A DNA stretch of 64,000 nucleotides, taken from positions 1 to 64,000 of the forward strand of contig CAYFSL010000004.1 of the NCBI GenBank assembly GCA_964345835.1, given 5' to 3'. Every line of letters starts with the position of its first letter. Position 1 is the first letter of the stretch. The notes below the pieces were generated by a model. That model was not told the origin of the DNA. It was given only the letters and a program-made list of their open reading frames with translations, and did no database searches. Below are positions 34,128 through 42,364 of this stretch, one piece after another. This stretch comes from JAAYEL01 sp964345835. Its GTDB lineage: Bacteria > Bacillota > Clostridia > Tissierellales > Peptoniphilaceae. The translations under genes and the position numbers were made by a program.

Positions 34128-34182
34128 TAATTCTCCTCCCAAATCAATTTACAACATTAAAGAATCAGTTTTAAAATGAGAC

Positions 34183-34893
34183 CTATTCTGGAGCTACCTC
34201 AAGAGCCAATTCCATCATTTCAGTATAGGCTTTTTCCCTCACTTCTGCACTGTCCTCTTCGCTTTCGTTGTCGGAAATCGTACAGATAACAAGGGCGTCT
34301 TTTGAATGCTCCCTAGCTGCCATAAATAACCCAGCAGCTTCCATCTCTACAGCAAGTGTACCATATTTTATTAGATTCTCAAATTCTTTAGGATTCCATT
34401 CCTTGTAAAATTCATCATTGGATAGGATATTTCCAAAATGGGCATTTAATCCCATTTTCTTTGCCTGTTCATGGGTCTTTATTAGAAGGTCAAAGCTTGG
34501 GGTAGGAGCAAATTGAACTTCTCCGAATTTCCCTCTTACTACGCTATTTGCTGTACTTGCTGCTGTCGCAACAACTATATCCCTAACCTTTAGGTCTTTT
34601 TGTAATCCTCCCGCTGTTCCAACCCTGATTATGGTCTTTACATCATAGAACTTAAATAGCTCATTGTAGTAAATCATGGCTGATGGAATTCCCATACCAG
34701 AACCCATTACAGAAACCCTCTTTCCTTTATAATAGCCTGTAAATCCTAGCATTCCTCTGACATCAGTAAAACACTCAACATCAGATAAAAATGTATCAGC
34801 TATAAACTTAGCTCTTTTTGGGTCTCCCGGCATAAGTACAGTATTTGCTATTTGATCTTTACTAGTCGCTCCTATATGTGGTGTAGGTATCAT
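34183..34893 (-). CDS. deoD: Purine nucleoside phosphorylase, DeoD type
   Basis: 236 residues. PTPHIGA (His of the neighbouring subunit), MPGDPKRAK, GSGMGIPS phosphate loop, RVGTAGGL and VEMEAAGL are the hexameric PNP motifs; the catalytic Asp lies in ISDN. It breaks purine nucleosides to base and ribose 1-phosphate for salvage. AGGGGGAT precedes the ATG. Confidence 0.96.
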   Translation of the reverse strand: MIPTPHIGATSKDQIANTVLMPGDPKRAKFIADTFLSDVECFTDVRGMLGFTGYYKGKRVSVMGSGMGIPSAMIYYNELFKFYDVKTIIRVGTAGGLQKDLKVRDIVVATAASTANSVVRGKFGEVQFAPTPSFDLLIKTHEQAKKMGLNAHFGNILSNDEFYKEWNPKEFENLIKYGTLAVEMEAAGLFMAAREHSKDALVICTISDNESEEDSAEVREKAYTEMMELALEVAPE

Positions 34894-35016
34894 ATGTATC
34901 CCCCTTATAGTATTGTTTGTTTATATGTCCTTAACTTCTTTCTATAACCTATAAAGGCATGAAACTGGACATTAGTATCATCTACCTATTTAATTATACC
35001 CTATTTTATGCTTGCA

Positions 35017-35133
35017 TTATTGAGGATCTATATCATCAACTGATACTGGATCTCCATTTTCATCATACATTGGATAGCTGCATGATGATAAAAGGGTTAG
35101 TATTACTAAAAGTACAAGTATTATTTTTTTCAT
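35017..35133 (-). CDS. Very small lipoprotein (38 residues)
   Basis: A 38-codon gene with AGAGGGGG seven bases before its ATG, ten bases after mntP. The protein has a basic start (MKKI), a hydrophobic stretch and the lipobox LSSC (Cys18). The 20-residue acidic tail contains YDENGDPV and ends DIDPQ. It is predicted to be lipid-anchored on the outer face of the membrane. The function is unknown. The proximity to mntP suggests a shared message. Confidence 0.7.
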   Translation of the reverse strand: MKKIILVLLVILTLLSSCSYPMYDENGDPVSVDDIDPQ

Positions 35134-35143
35134 AAGTCCCCCT

Positions 35144-35698
35144 CTATAATAAAGTATGCTCTATGAGAATTTTGACCCCTATAGCTATAAGAATAAGGCC
35201 TCCTGAAAGTTCCGCTAGATATTTTCTTCTCGCCCCAATCTTATTACCTGCTAAGACTCCCACCGCCGATAATATTGCGGTTATTAAAGTAATAATTATA
35301 ACTGGCGATATAATTACATCTGTCACTATCGAAAGAGATACTCCAACAGCTAAAGCATCTATGCTAGTCGCTATAGCAAGAACAAACATATTTTGTTTTC
35401 TCCTCTCGCAGGATTCTCCAAGTCTCTTGCTCTCAATAGATTCTTTAATCATGCTTAAGCCGATAAAAAGCAATAATATGAAGGCTATCCAATGGTCCAC
35501 CCTTTCTATATGGTTTTTAAAGCTAGTCCCAAGTAAAAAGCCTGCCAGGGCCATCACACCTTGGGCAAGTCCAAACCACAGGCCAGCCTCAAGGGCTATT
35601 TTTGACTTTGATTCTCCTACAAGACCTAGACAGATTGAAACTGCAAGGGCATCCATAGCAAGCGCTACGGCTAAAAATATCTGTTCAATAATATCCAT
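35144..35698 (-). CDS. mntP: MntP-type manganese efflux pump
   Basis: 184 residues with six hydrophobic segments and the two repeated motifs of the family, ALAMDALAVSICLG near the N-terminus and ATSIDALAVGVSLS in the middle. The Asp residues bind Mn2+. It exports manganese from the cytoplasm. No yybP-ykoY manganese riboswitch is evident upstream; a TATAAT lies at 35752-35757. Confidence 0.94.
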   Translation of the reverse strand: MDIIEQIFLAVALAMDALAVSICLGLVGESKSKIALEAGLWFGLAQGVMALAGFLLGTSFKNHIERVDHWIAFILLLFIGLSMIKESIESKRLGESCERRKQNMFVLAIATSIDALAVGVSLSIVTDVIISPVIIITLITAILSAVGVLAGNKIGARRKYLAELSGGLILIAIGVKILIEHTLL

Positions 35699-35779
35699 AC
35701 AAACTCCCTTACTACAAAATACTGGTAAAAAATTTTAACTAACGAACATATATTATACTATATTTTAAGGTAATATAAA

Positions 35780-35809
35780 ATATCAGTTAGAAGTTAATCT
35801 AACTGATAT
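35780..35809 (-). terminator. Terminator of the secreted repeat-protein gene
   Basis: ATATCAGTTAGA pairs perfectly with TCTAACTGATAT, followed on the minus strand by TTTATATT. Confidence 0.85.
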
Positions 35810-35827
35810 TGTAATTTCATAATTAAA

Positions 35828-36385
35828 TTATTTATTCCTTGTTTGTGGAATGATTGGTTTAACTTCTTCTTGACTGTGTGGGTTTATCCAGTAGCCTGGC
35901 TTACCTTGTTCCTTGCTTATATTAAGCATATCAGCATAGGTACTATATATGTGGTATAAACCTTCTCCAACCAGGATTCCTTCCGGTTCAGATGCTTTAG
36001 CCTGGCCAGCTGACATATAGCCAAAGGTCTTCATCTTTACATCGAATATCTTGTCCTCTGTTTGAATAAGACCTACATTTAAATAGTCTTGCTCATTAAA
36101 TCTTTCAAGACCAAGGCTACCATAAGGGTTAATCCAGCCACCAGCTACACCTTCTTTAAGTGAGATATTCAACATTCCGTTGCTCTTATTGTATATATAG
36201 TAGGTGCCAGGTTGGTAAGTCGCACGAGCATCTACCTGGTCCAAAGCAGCTCTTGAAGTAAAAAATGCCTTAATTGGATTTGCTAAGACAAATTCTTCTT
36301 GTGCTTTAGAAACTAATGGTCCAAAATTTATTAATAATGCTAGAGCAAGCAAAAAAGATAATGAAAATCTATATAACTTTTTCAA
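35828..36385 (-). CDS. Secreted protein with two SH3-like WINP modules
   Basis: 185 residues. A clear signal peptide (1-28, ending VSKA-QE). Two copies of a short module follow: TYYIYNKSNGMLNIS..GGWINP (about 60-87) and LYHIYSTYADMLNIS..GYWINP (143-169), separated by a different segment. The same module precedes the deacetylase domain at the window start. By analogy with bacterial SH3-type domains it may bind the cell wall, but this is inference. It is a single gene with its own promoter and terminator. Confidence 0.8.
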   Translation of the reverse strand: MKKLYRFSLSFLLALALLINFGPLVSKAQEEFVLANPIKAFFTSRAALDQVDARATYQPGTYYIYNKSNGMLNISLKEGVAGGWINPYGSLGLERFNEQDYLNVGLIQTEDKIFDVKMKTFGYMSAGQAKASEPEGILVGEGLYHIYSTYADMLNISKEQGKPGYWINPHSQEEVKPIIPQTRNK

Positions 36386-36417
36386 TTGAATATCCTCCGT
36401 AATTATTTTCTGATTAA

Positions 36418-36446
36418 ATATTACTATCTTATCGACTTTAAATCAA
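36418..36446 (-). promoter_or_regulatory. Promoter of the secreted repeat-protein gene
   Basis: Minus strand TTGATT (36441-36446), 17-base spacer, TAATAT (36418-36423). Confidence 0.6.
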
Positions 36447-36519
36447 GAATAATTACAAAATAGTTACAATGCGCCACATATTTTAATGAGTTTGTAACTT
36501 TAAAGTAATATTTTATTTA

Positions 36520-37215
36520 TTAAATACCTAAGTATATGAAATAAATTCCTAAGGCCATAACAAGACCTCCTAGTATTATCTCCAATCCCTTAGCAAGATT
36601 TTTATATCCTTTAGATGCCATAAATCTATCAGCGGCTACAGTAAAGCTTCCTACCAATACTGTTATTATACTATGACCTATTGCATACATTAAAAACAAG
36701 AGAATTGACCAGAAAATATTTGCCTTGCTTACAATTAGTACCGACACAAGGGTAAGCATGATCGGTGTTGAACAAGGGCTAGAAAATAGACCTGCTAATA
36801 CACCAGAAACCATTGCCCCTAGGTATCCTTTTGATTTACTCTTGTTGATAAGCTTTCCAGGTTTAATGAAATAGTATATCCCCCATATTTGAATAGCCAT
36901 AAGTAGCAAGAATATGCCGAAAATTATATACCATAAACCCGATATATTTACTACTAGCCTACCTAAAAATCCAGTTACTATCCCAATAGTTATAAAAGTA
37001 AGGGACATGCCCAGGGCAAAGACAAGAGATAATTTAAATGACTTTTTGCTATCGACTTGCCCCGAACCCTTTACATAGCCAATTATAAGCGGTATTGAAC
37101 TAAGAGAACAAGGTAACACTGAAGTGACTAGCCCTGCTAATAAGGCTACAATAGGAGCCCAAACTCCCCCTTCAGTTATTATTTTAGAAAATGTTAAAAA
37201 TATATTATTTAGCAT
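36520..37215 (-). CDS. CcdA-type thiol-disulfide electron transporter
   Basis: 231 residues, six to seven membrane segments. The two redox-active cysteine motifs are present, LPCSL near residue 35 and SSPCSTP near 146. CcdA proteins carry reducing electrons from cytoplasmic thioredoxin to extracytoplasmic thioredoxin-like proteins. Its start overlaps the anchored thioredoxin gene by eleven bases, so that protein is the likely partner. Confidence 0.93.
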   Translation of the reverse strand: MLNNIFLTFSKIITEGGVWAPIVALLAGLVTSVLPCSLSSIPLIIGYVKGSGQVDSKKSFKLSLVFALGMSLTFITIGIVTGFLGRLVVNISGLWYIIFGIFLLLMAIQIWGIYYFIKPGKLINKSKSKGYLGAMVSGVLAGLFSSPCSTPIMLTLVSVLIVSKANIFWSILLFLMYAIGHSIITVLVGSFTVAADRFMASKGYKNLAKGLEIILGGLVMALGIYFIYLGI

Positions 37216-37867
37216 TTTCCACTAGCTCCTTAATAATTTTTCTTACCGTTTTTTCTTCCATTAGCCCGTAAGACATTGTGATATCATGTTTATCACTGTT
37301 TGGTGCTGAAAAAGAGCTCAGACCATTTACACTGGTAAGAACTTCCTTTAGATCTTTTGATGGAAGGTAACCGTGCTTATCCTTAGTCCTGTATAGGAAG
37401 GCTGGAACCCCTCTTATTGGAAATTTATAAGCTAAATCAGGGTACTCATATGCATCTATATATTTAATATTTATCTGGTCCTTATATTCCTCTGAATATT
37501 TACTTATCATAGGTTTCATCTGCTTGCAGTATATACAGTCAGGTGTCCCAAACATCAACATTAAGGGCTTTTCTTCATCCATTACCTTATGGAAAATGGC
37601 TTCATCTTGTATATAAAAGTCATCGGATAGACTTGAATCTACCCCCTTATCTTTGTTATTACCTTCTATACTTGATTCAGTATTTCTTCCTAACTCATTA
37701 GATACCTTTCCTTCTTTAGATTTTGTATTGCTATTAGCCTTATCCTCTATCTTTGATAGATTTTTTCCCTTTACTTGCTCTTGACCTTGCTTTTTTAAGA
37801 AAAAAGCAAGTGCTATAGCGCAAATTACAATTATTATAGTAATAAATAATCCTTTTTTCTCTCTCAA
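37205..37867 (-). CDS. Membrane-anchored thioredoxin-like protein
   Basis: 220 residues, starting at TTG with AGGAG just upstream. One N-terminal membrane segment (7-24) and a charged linker lead to a thioredoxin fold with active site PDCIYCKQMKP (Cys111, Cys114) and the cis-Pro region IRGVPAF. A CIYC motif is unusual but within the CxxC type. It probably reduces disulfides or methionine sulfoxides of surface proteins, fed by the adjacent CcdA. Confidence 0.9.
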   Translation of the reverse strand: MREKKGLFITIIIVICAIALAFFLKKQGQEQVKGKNLSKIEDKANSNTKSKEGKVSNELGRNTESSIEGNNKDKGVDSSLSDDFYIQDEAIFHKVMDEEKPLMLMFGTPDCIYCKQMKPMISKYSEEYKDQINIKYIDAYEYPDLAYKFPIRGVPAFLYRTKDKHGYLPSKDLKEVLTSVNGLSSFSAPNSDKHDITMSYGLMEEKTVRKIIKELVENAK

Positions 37868-37879
37868 ATTATACTCCTA

Positions 37880-38824
37880 TTATAAATTTTTATTTTTTTC
37901 TAACATCTCCTCTGCCCTATTTATAAAATCTTTTAGGACCTCAATTCTGGCGTGTTTTTTGTTTTCACTTGCTATCAATTTCCATGGTGCATAGCTTGTA
38001 CTTGTAAGCTCAACCATATCATTCATAGATTCAACATACTTGTCCCACTTTTCCCTATTTCCCCAGTCTTCGTCAGTTATTTTATAGGGTTTGTTCTTCA
38101 TCCTATCCTCAAATCTCCTTTCCTGTTCATCCTTTGAAATGACAAGGTTGTATTTAATCAATAGTACATTTTGGTCTACCAGCTCTTTTTCCATCATATT
38201 TATTTCTTCATAAGCCCTAGACCATTCTTTCTCATTAGCAAAATTTTCTACTCTTTCTACCATTACCCTTCCATACCAACTTCTATCAAAAATTGCCATC
38301 TTACCTCTATCAGGGAAGTTATTATAAAACCTCCACAAATAGTGGTGGTCTTTTAATATTTCTATATTTTCCTTTAGGTCCTTTTTATCTATATCGATAA
38401 AATATTTGATAATGATAAAATGATCATCTGTAAGAAGCTTCTCTAGGTTCTTTATATAATCTAGTTTCCTATTTCGCCCGTCTTTGTCCATATCAAGCTT
38501 ATTAAACAGTCTAGCGTAGATACTCCTATAAAGGATTCTAAAGTCTCCATAGGCAGGTAAAAAGCTCCAGGACTGTTTAGAATAACTATAGGTATTTGTT
38601 AGGGAGTTTTCATCAAAGACACTCACCCTATAATTTTTTGGATCAAGGTCTTTTACCAGCTCATTAATTATATATCCCTTACCTGATGACTCCCATCCAT
38701 CGACGATTATTATAACTGGTATATTTTCCTCTATACAGGTTCTTTGCAACTTTTGAAGTCGCAATGATTCATATTTTTTATCAATTTTTATTTTTTTATT
38801 ATTACTATCTATGTCAAAAAGAAT
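37880..38824 (-). CDS. Polyphosphate kinase 2 family protein, apparent AUU start
   Basis: The PPK2 fold is clear: Walker A VDGWESSGKGYI, DENSLTN-type lid residues, and Walker B/lid FDRSWYGRVMVERVE, followed by TSTSYAPWKLI. PPK2 enzymes move phosphate between polyphosphate and nucleotides. The first standard start is a TTG at 38764 (294 residues) with no ribosome binding site. The frame stays open upstream to 38824 and encodes a helix (KYESLRLQKLQR) that PPK2 proteins normally have. AAGGGG lies seven bases before an ATT at 38822-38824, 20 bases after a predicted transcript start. I therefore place the start at ATT (314 residues). The alternative is the TTG. Confidence 0.85.
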   Translation of the reverse strand: MLFDIDSNNKKIKIDKKYESLRLQKLQRTCIEENIPVIIIVDGWESSGKGYIINELVKDLDPKNYRVSVFDENSLTNTYSYSKQSWSFLPAYGDFRILYRSIYARLFNKLDMDKDGRNRKLDYIKNLEKLLTDDHFIIIKYFIDIDKKDLKENIEILKDHHYLWRFYNNFPDRGKMAIFDRSWYGRVMVERVENFANEKEWSRAYEEINMMEKELVDQNVLLIKYNLVISKDEQERRFEDRMKNKPYKITDEDWGNREKWDKYVESMNDMVELTSTSYAPWKLIASENKKHARIEVLKDFINRAEEMLEKNKNL

Positions 38825-38851
38825 CTAACCACCCCTTATTAATTTTTACTA

Positions 38852-38880
38852 ATTATATATTATTTTTTATAGGATTTAAA
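38852..38880 (-). promoter_or_regulatory. Promoter of the PPK2-thioredoxin-ccdA genes
   Basis: Minus strand TTTAAA (38875-38880), 17-base spacer, TATAAT (38852-38857). Transcript start near 38845. Confidence 0.5.
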
Positions 38881-38901
38881 ATAATAATGTGTTTTAGGCA
38901 A

Positions 38902-38936
38902 ATAAAAAGCGACAAGCACTTAAGCTTGCCACTTTA
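38902..38936 (-). terminator. Terminator of the LCP gene
   Basis: Minus strand AAAGTGGCAAGC pairs with GCTTGTCGCTTT (two G-U pairs), followed by TTATT. Confidence 0.85.
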
Positions 38937-38962
38937 ATTCTCTTATAGTTAGAGTTATAATT

Positions 38963-40414
38963 TTATTCCGCTTCTAATAACTCATTTATCTTGTTAGAAA
39001 CATTTTCAATACTGTCCTTATCAGGAACTAGGAACCATAGGTTGTAACCAGGCATAGCATATGATGGTAATCCCATCTTACCCTTTCCTTCTAAGTCTAT
39101 TGATTCTATTTTCCAATTCTTATTTGTATCTAATTGGGCATTAATCATATCTATGATTTTGTCATTTGGCATGTTTGTTTCCATAGAATCGCTCAAGACA
39201 TCTAACACTTTAGAATATCTTAGTAAAATTGAAGGTGACATGGCCTTGTTGATCATTCCCTCTACAATCCTAATGTGGTTTTTACCCCTTCCTAAATCTC
39301 CTTCAGTAAGGTGTTTTCTCTCTCTTGCAAATGCTAAGGCATCTTGACCACTTAGGTGAATCCTTCCCTTTTTGTAGGTCTTCTTATTCACTATTGAAGT
39401 AAAGGTTTCGGCATTATCGACTTCTATTCCTCCCAAGGCATCAACCACATTTATTAGTGAGTTAAAGTTGACCTTAGCATAGTAGTTTATATCGATTCCA
39501 AAAAGGTTTTCTAGGGTCTTGATAGAGCTACTAGCTCCATATATACCTGAATGGGTAAATTTATCCTTCTGATTATCGCCCTTACCAGCTATCTTAACAT
39601 AAGAGTCCCTAGGAATTGTTGTAATAAGTATCTTGTTTGTCTTAGGATTTACTGTCATAAGTAAATTTACGTCACTTCTCGCATGGCTATAATTGTTGGA
39701 ATAAGTATCAGCTCCAGATATATATAGGTTAAATGGTTCATTATCAGCAACTGGTTTTTGCTCAACCTGGTCTTCCTTGTGGATTTTCTTTTCTATTTTT
39801 ACAGAGTAAATAACCCTAGTCTTTCTAGAAAATTCATGCCTATTATCTTCGATGCTCGTCCTATAATTTTCATTTAATAAAATTACTTTTGACCTTCCAT
39901 CCAAAAGGTCTTCAGCCATTGACACATAGCTTTTTCCATCAGCATAGTTTATATCAATCTTGTTATCTTTACTAAATTGTTCCTTGAATAGCTTAAAATT
40001 CTTAGCATCGCTATTTATAGCTGCATACACATAAGCATCCCCTATATCGGATATCTTTTCATAGTCTGAATCCTTCCTAACAACTATTGAAAAATCCATA
40101 TAAACTTTATCGTTAGCGTTCTTATTAAGTTTATCCAGAGTTATTAAGCCCTTATTAATGAATATAAAAGCAAAAACAAAGATAAGCATTAAGAGCGTAA
40201 TTAATAAAGTAGTAATACTTCTTAAGGACTTAGGGCTTTTTCTAGCTAATATTATTATCGCTGCCAAAACATATATAGCTAAACCAGCTATTATAAATAT
40301 CTTTCTATATCTGGTTGGCAGAATCCCATTTTTAACTAGGTAAAATGCCACTAGGCCAAAAGATATTATACTAAGCATCAAAAGAAATTTAGAGAAAAAT
40401 CTATTTTTTTTCAT
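38963..40414 (-). CDS. LytR-CpsA-Psr (LCP) family cell-wall glycopolymer transferase
   Basis: 483 residues from the ATG at 40414, with GAGGT five bases upstream (an ATG four codons further is inside this site). Three membrane segments (about 9-30, 39-57, 70-92) are followed by an accessory domain and the LCP domain: SDVNLLMTVNP, TTIPRDSYV, NFNSLINVVDALGGI and FARERKHLTEGDLGR. LCP proteins attach teichoic acid or capsule polymers to peptidoglycan. It is transcribed alone. Confidence 0.94.
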   Translation of the reverse strand: MKKNRFFSKFLLMLSIISFGLVAFYLVKNGILPTRYRKIFIIAGLAIYVLAAIIILARKSPKSLRSITTLLITLLMLIFVFAFIFINKGLITLDKLNKNANDKVYMDFSIVVRKDSDYEKISDIGDAYVYAAINSDAKNFKLFKEQFSKDNKIDINYADGKSYVSMAEDLLDGRSKVILLNENYRTSIEDNRHEFSRKTRVIYSVKIEKKIHKEDQVEQKPVADNEPFNLYISGADTYSNNYSHARSDVNLLMTVNPKTNKILITTIPRDSYVKIAGKGDNQKDKFTHSGIYGASSSIKTLENLFGIDINYYAKVNFNSLINVVDALGGIEVDNAETFTSIVNKKTYKKGRIHLSGQDALAFARERKHLTEGDLGRGKNHIRIVEGMINKAMSPSILLRYSKVLDVLSDSMETNMPNDKIIDMINAQLDTNKNWKIESIDLEGKGKMGLPSYAMPGYNLWFLVPDKDSIENVSNKINELLEAE

Positions 40415-40457
40415 TTTATACCTCATCTGTAAAATAGTTAATTTTTATACTTTGAAT

Positions 40458-40486
40458 ATTATACCACTATTATAATAATTACTCAA
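40458..40486 (-). promoter_or_regulatory. LCP gene promoter
   Basis: Minus strand TTGAGT (40481-40486), 17-base spacer, TATAAT (40458-40463) with TGG extension. Confidence 0.65.
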
Positions 40487-40488
40487 TC

Positions 40489-40526
40489 AAAAAAGCGTTT
40501 TGTAGGAAATCCACAAAACGCTTTGA
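40489..40526 (-). terminator. Terminator of rplM-rpsI
   Basis: AAAGCGTTTTGT pairs perfectly with ACAAAACGCTTT, followed by TTTTGATT on the minus strand. Confidence 0.92.
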
Positions 40527-40536
40527 ATATACAATT

Positions 40537-40926
40537 TTATCTCTTTGAGAATTGAGATGATTTTCTAGCTTTCTTAAGACCTGGTTTCTTTCTTTCCTTC
40601 TTTCTTGAATCTCTTGTCAAGAAACCTGCCCTTTTTAATTCTTCTTTTAATTCGTTGTCTGATTCAACTAGAGCTCTTGCAACACCATGTCTAACTGCAC
40701 CAGCTTGACCAGTGAATCCGCCACCCTTTACATTAACATAAACATCAAAAGATCCTTCTTTTTCAACTAGAGCAAGAGGAGCCTTAGCAATGTCTCTTAA
40801 TGTTTGGTAAGCAAAATAATCATCTAGTTCTTTATTGTTAACGATAAATTTACCTGAACCTGGTAACAATCTAACTCTTGCAACAGATGTTTTTCTTCTT
40901 CCTGTTCCTAAAAATTGATTACTCAT
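40537..40926 (-). CDS. rpsI: 30S ribosomal protein S9
   Basis: 129 residues. GTGRRKTSVARVRL at the start, GGGFTGQAGAVRHGVARAL in the middle and the basic tail KKARKSSQFSKR, which reaches the decoding P site, are all typical. Second gene of the rplM-rpsI unit, twelve bases after rplM. Confidence 0.98.
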   Translation of the reverse strand: MSNQFLGTGRRKTSVARVRLLPGSGKFIVNNKELDDYFAYQTLRDIAKAPLALVEKEGSFDVYVNVKGGGFTGQAGAVRHGVARALVESDNELKEELKRAGFLTRDSRKKERKKPGLKKARKSSQFSKR

Positions 40927-40938
40927 ATTCTATCCCTC

Positions 40939-41367
40939 CTATAACTCGATTAACTCTGGATTTTGAGCTTGATGTTCATGGTCTGGGCCTGCATAAACCC
41001 TTAACTTTCTAAACATATCTCTTCCCAATGAGTTCTTTGGCAACATACCTTTAACAGCATGTTGTAAAATTCTTTCAGGATGCTTTTCCAGCATATCCTT
41101 ATAAGGGATTTCCTTAAGTCCACCAGCATAACCTGAATACCTCTTATAGTATTTTTGATCAGCCTTATTACCGGTAACAACAATCTTGTCAGCATTAATT
41201 ACAACTACATAGTCCCCTGTATCAACGTGAGGTGTGTATATAGCCTTATGCTTTCCTCTTAAAATAGTAGCTATATCTGTTGCTAGGCGACCTAAAGTCT
41301 TACCTTCAGCATCAACTAGGTACCATTTACGGTCAACTTCATGAGCTTTTGCTAAAAATGTCTTCAT
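40939..41367 (-). CDS. rplM: 50S ribosomal protein L13
   Basis: 142 residues. WYLVDAEGKTLGRLAT, ILRGKHKAIYTPHVDTGD, YYKRYSGYAGGLK and AVKGMLPKNSLG are the family motifs. AAGGAGG precedes the ATG. The long structured leader suggests autoregulation. Confidence 0.98.
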   Translation of the reverse strand: MKTFLAKAHEVDRKWYLVDAEGKTLGRLATDIATILRGKHKAIYTPHVDTGDYVVVINADKIVVTGNKADQKYYKRYSGYAGGLKEIPYKDMLEKHPERILQHAVKGMLPKNSLGRDMFRKLRVYAGPDHEHQAQNPELIEL

Positions 41368-41379
41368 GTTTCCTCCTTA

Positions 41380-41531
41380 TTCTTTCTACAATATCATGCC
41401 CCATGTATTTAGACTCCGCCTCATGAGGGGGCGGTTTTTGTTTATCCGACAATTTATTAATCGCACATCGACGCTGCGATATATAAAATCGAAGATATTG
41501 TTTAAAAAGAATAAAGATCCTTTTTAAACAC
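41380..41531 (-). promoter_or_regulatory. L13 ribosomal leader
   Basis: The predicted transcript starts near 41531. It holds a 10-bp hairpin (41500-41529), an ATCGCA/TGCGAT stem-loop and an AAAAACCGCC...GGCGG stem-loop followed by AGTCTAAATACATGGGG just before rplM. Conserved L13 leaders in Firmicutes have this position and layout. The assignment is by position and partial sequence memory. Confidence 0.6.
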
Positions 41532-41537
41532 TTTTAT

Positions 41538-41566
41538 ATTATATATGCTTATAAGTCCTATGTCAA
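41538..41566 (-). promoter_or_regulatory. Consensus promoter of rplM-rpsI
   Basis: Minus strand TTGACA (41561-41566), 17-base spacer, TATAAT (41538-41543): a perfect sigma-A match. Confidence 0.88.
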
Positions 41567-41626
41567 GCTTATCTTCCTGTATTTGAGTTATATAGTCAAC
41601 TATTATAGCTAATAGATCTATAAGCT

Positions 41627-42364
41627 TTAATATCCTATATCCATAAGATAAAGACCTGAAGGAGGATAGGTAATTCCAGCAGATAGCCTATCTTTTGTAT
41701 CAAATAAATATAGTATATGGTCGGGACTCCTATGTCCCCTACCTATATCTACTAAACATCCTACCATTATCCTTATCTGGTTATATAAAAAACTTTCTCC
41801 TTCAAATTCAATTATAATAAGCTTACCATCCCTTTTTATATCAGCTTTAGTTATCGTTCTTATAGTGGATTTTTCTCTCTTTTCGTATTTAGTAAAAGCT
41901 TTAAAATCATGCCTGCCTTCAAGGTGTTTGCAGGCCCTTACCATGGCTTCTAGGTCCAGCTTGTAAGTGACATGGCAATAGATTGACTGGTAGACAGGAT
42001 GCATAAACTTATCATTATAAATAATATACCTGTATCTCTTGTTTTTAGCGGAAAATCTAGCGTGAAAATCAAGGCTAACTTCCTCCGACTGTAATACAAT
42101 TATTGAATCTGGAAGGTATTTTCCAAGTTTGTATTTGAAAGCTCTTCCAGGAATGTTTGCAGGAGTTAAAAAGTTTGCAACCTGACCAAAAGCGTGGACT
42201 CCTGCATCGGTCCTTCCAGCTAAAATAAGCCTACTGGACTTGCCAGTAAGCTTATATATTGCTTTTTCTAATTCACTTTGGATAGTCCTCTCATCTTTCT
42301 GAGCCTGGACTCCTTTGAATTTACTTCCGTCATAGGCGAAAGTTAATTTGATGTTTTTTATCAT
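41627..42364 (-). CDS. truA: tRNA pseudouridine(38-40) synthase
   Basis: 245 residues. AYDGSKFKGVQAQ, the catalytic Asp in LAGRTDAGVHAFGQV, and FLYNQIRIMVG plus YPPSGLYL near the end identify TruA. It modifies the anticodon arm of several tRNAs. It overlaps ecfT by four bases, as in many Firmicutes. Confidence 0.97.
   Translation of the reverse strand: MIKNIKLTFAYDGSKFKGVQAQKDERTIQSELEKAIYKLTGKSSRLILAGRTDAGVHAFGQVANFLTPANIPGRAFKYKLGKYLPDSIIVLQSEEVSLDFHARFSAKNKRYRYIIYNDKFMHPVYQSIYCHVTYKLDLEAMVRACKHLEGRHDFKAFTKYEKREKSTIRTITKADIKRDGKLIIIEFEGESFLYNQIRIMVGCLVDIGRGHRSPDHILYLFDTKDRLSAGITYPPSGLYLMDIGY

Noticed and set aside
35163..35738. A 191-codon open frame on the plus strand
   Set aside because: It is antisense to mntP, whose membrane-protein codon bias keeps the reverse strand open. 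No family motif.
35700..35780. Manganese (yybP-ykoY) riboswitch upstream of mntP
   Set aside because: The interval is too short and lacks the conserved loops of that family.
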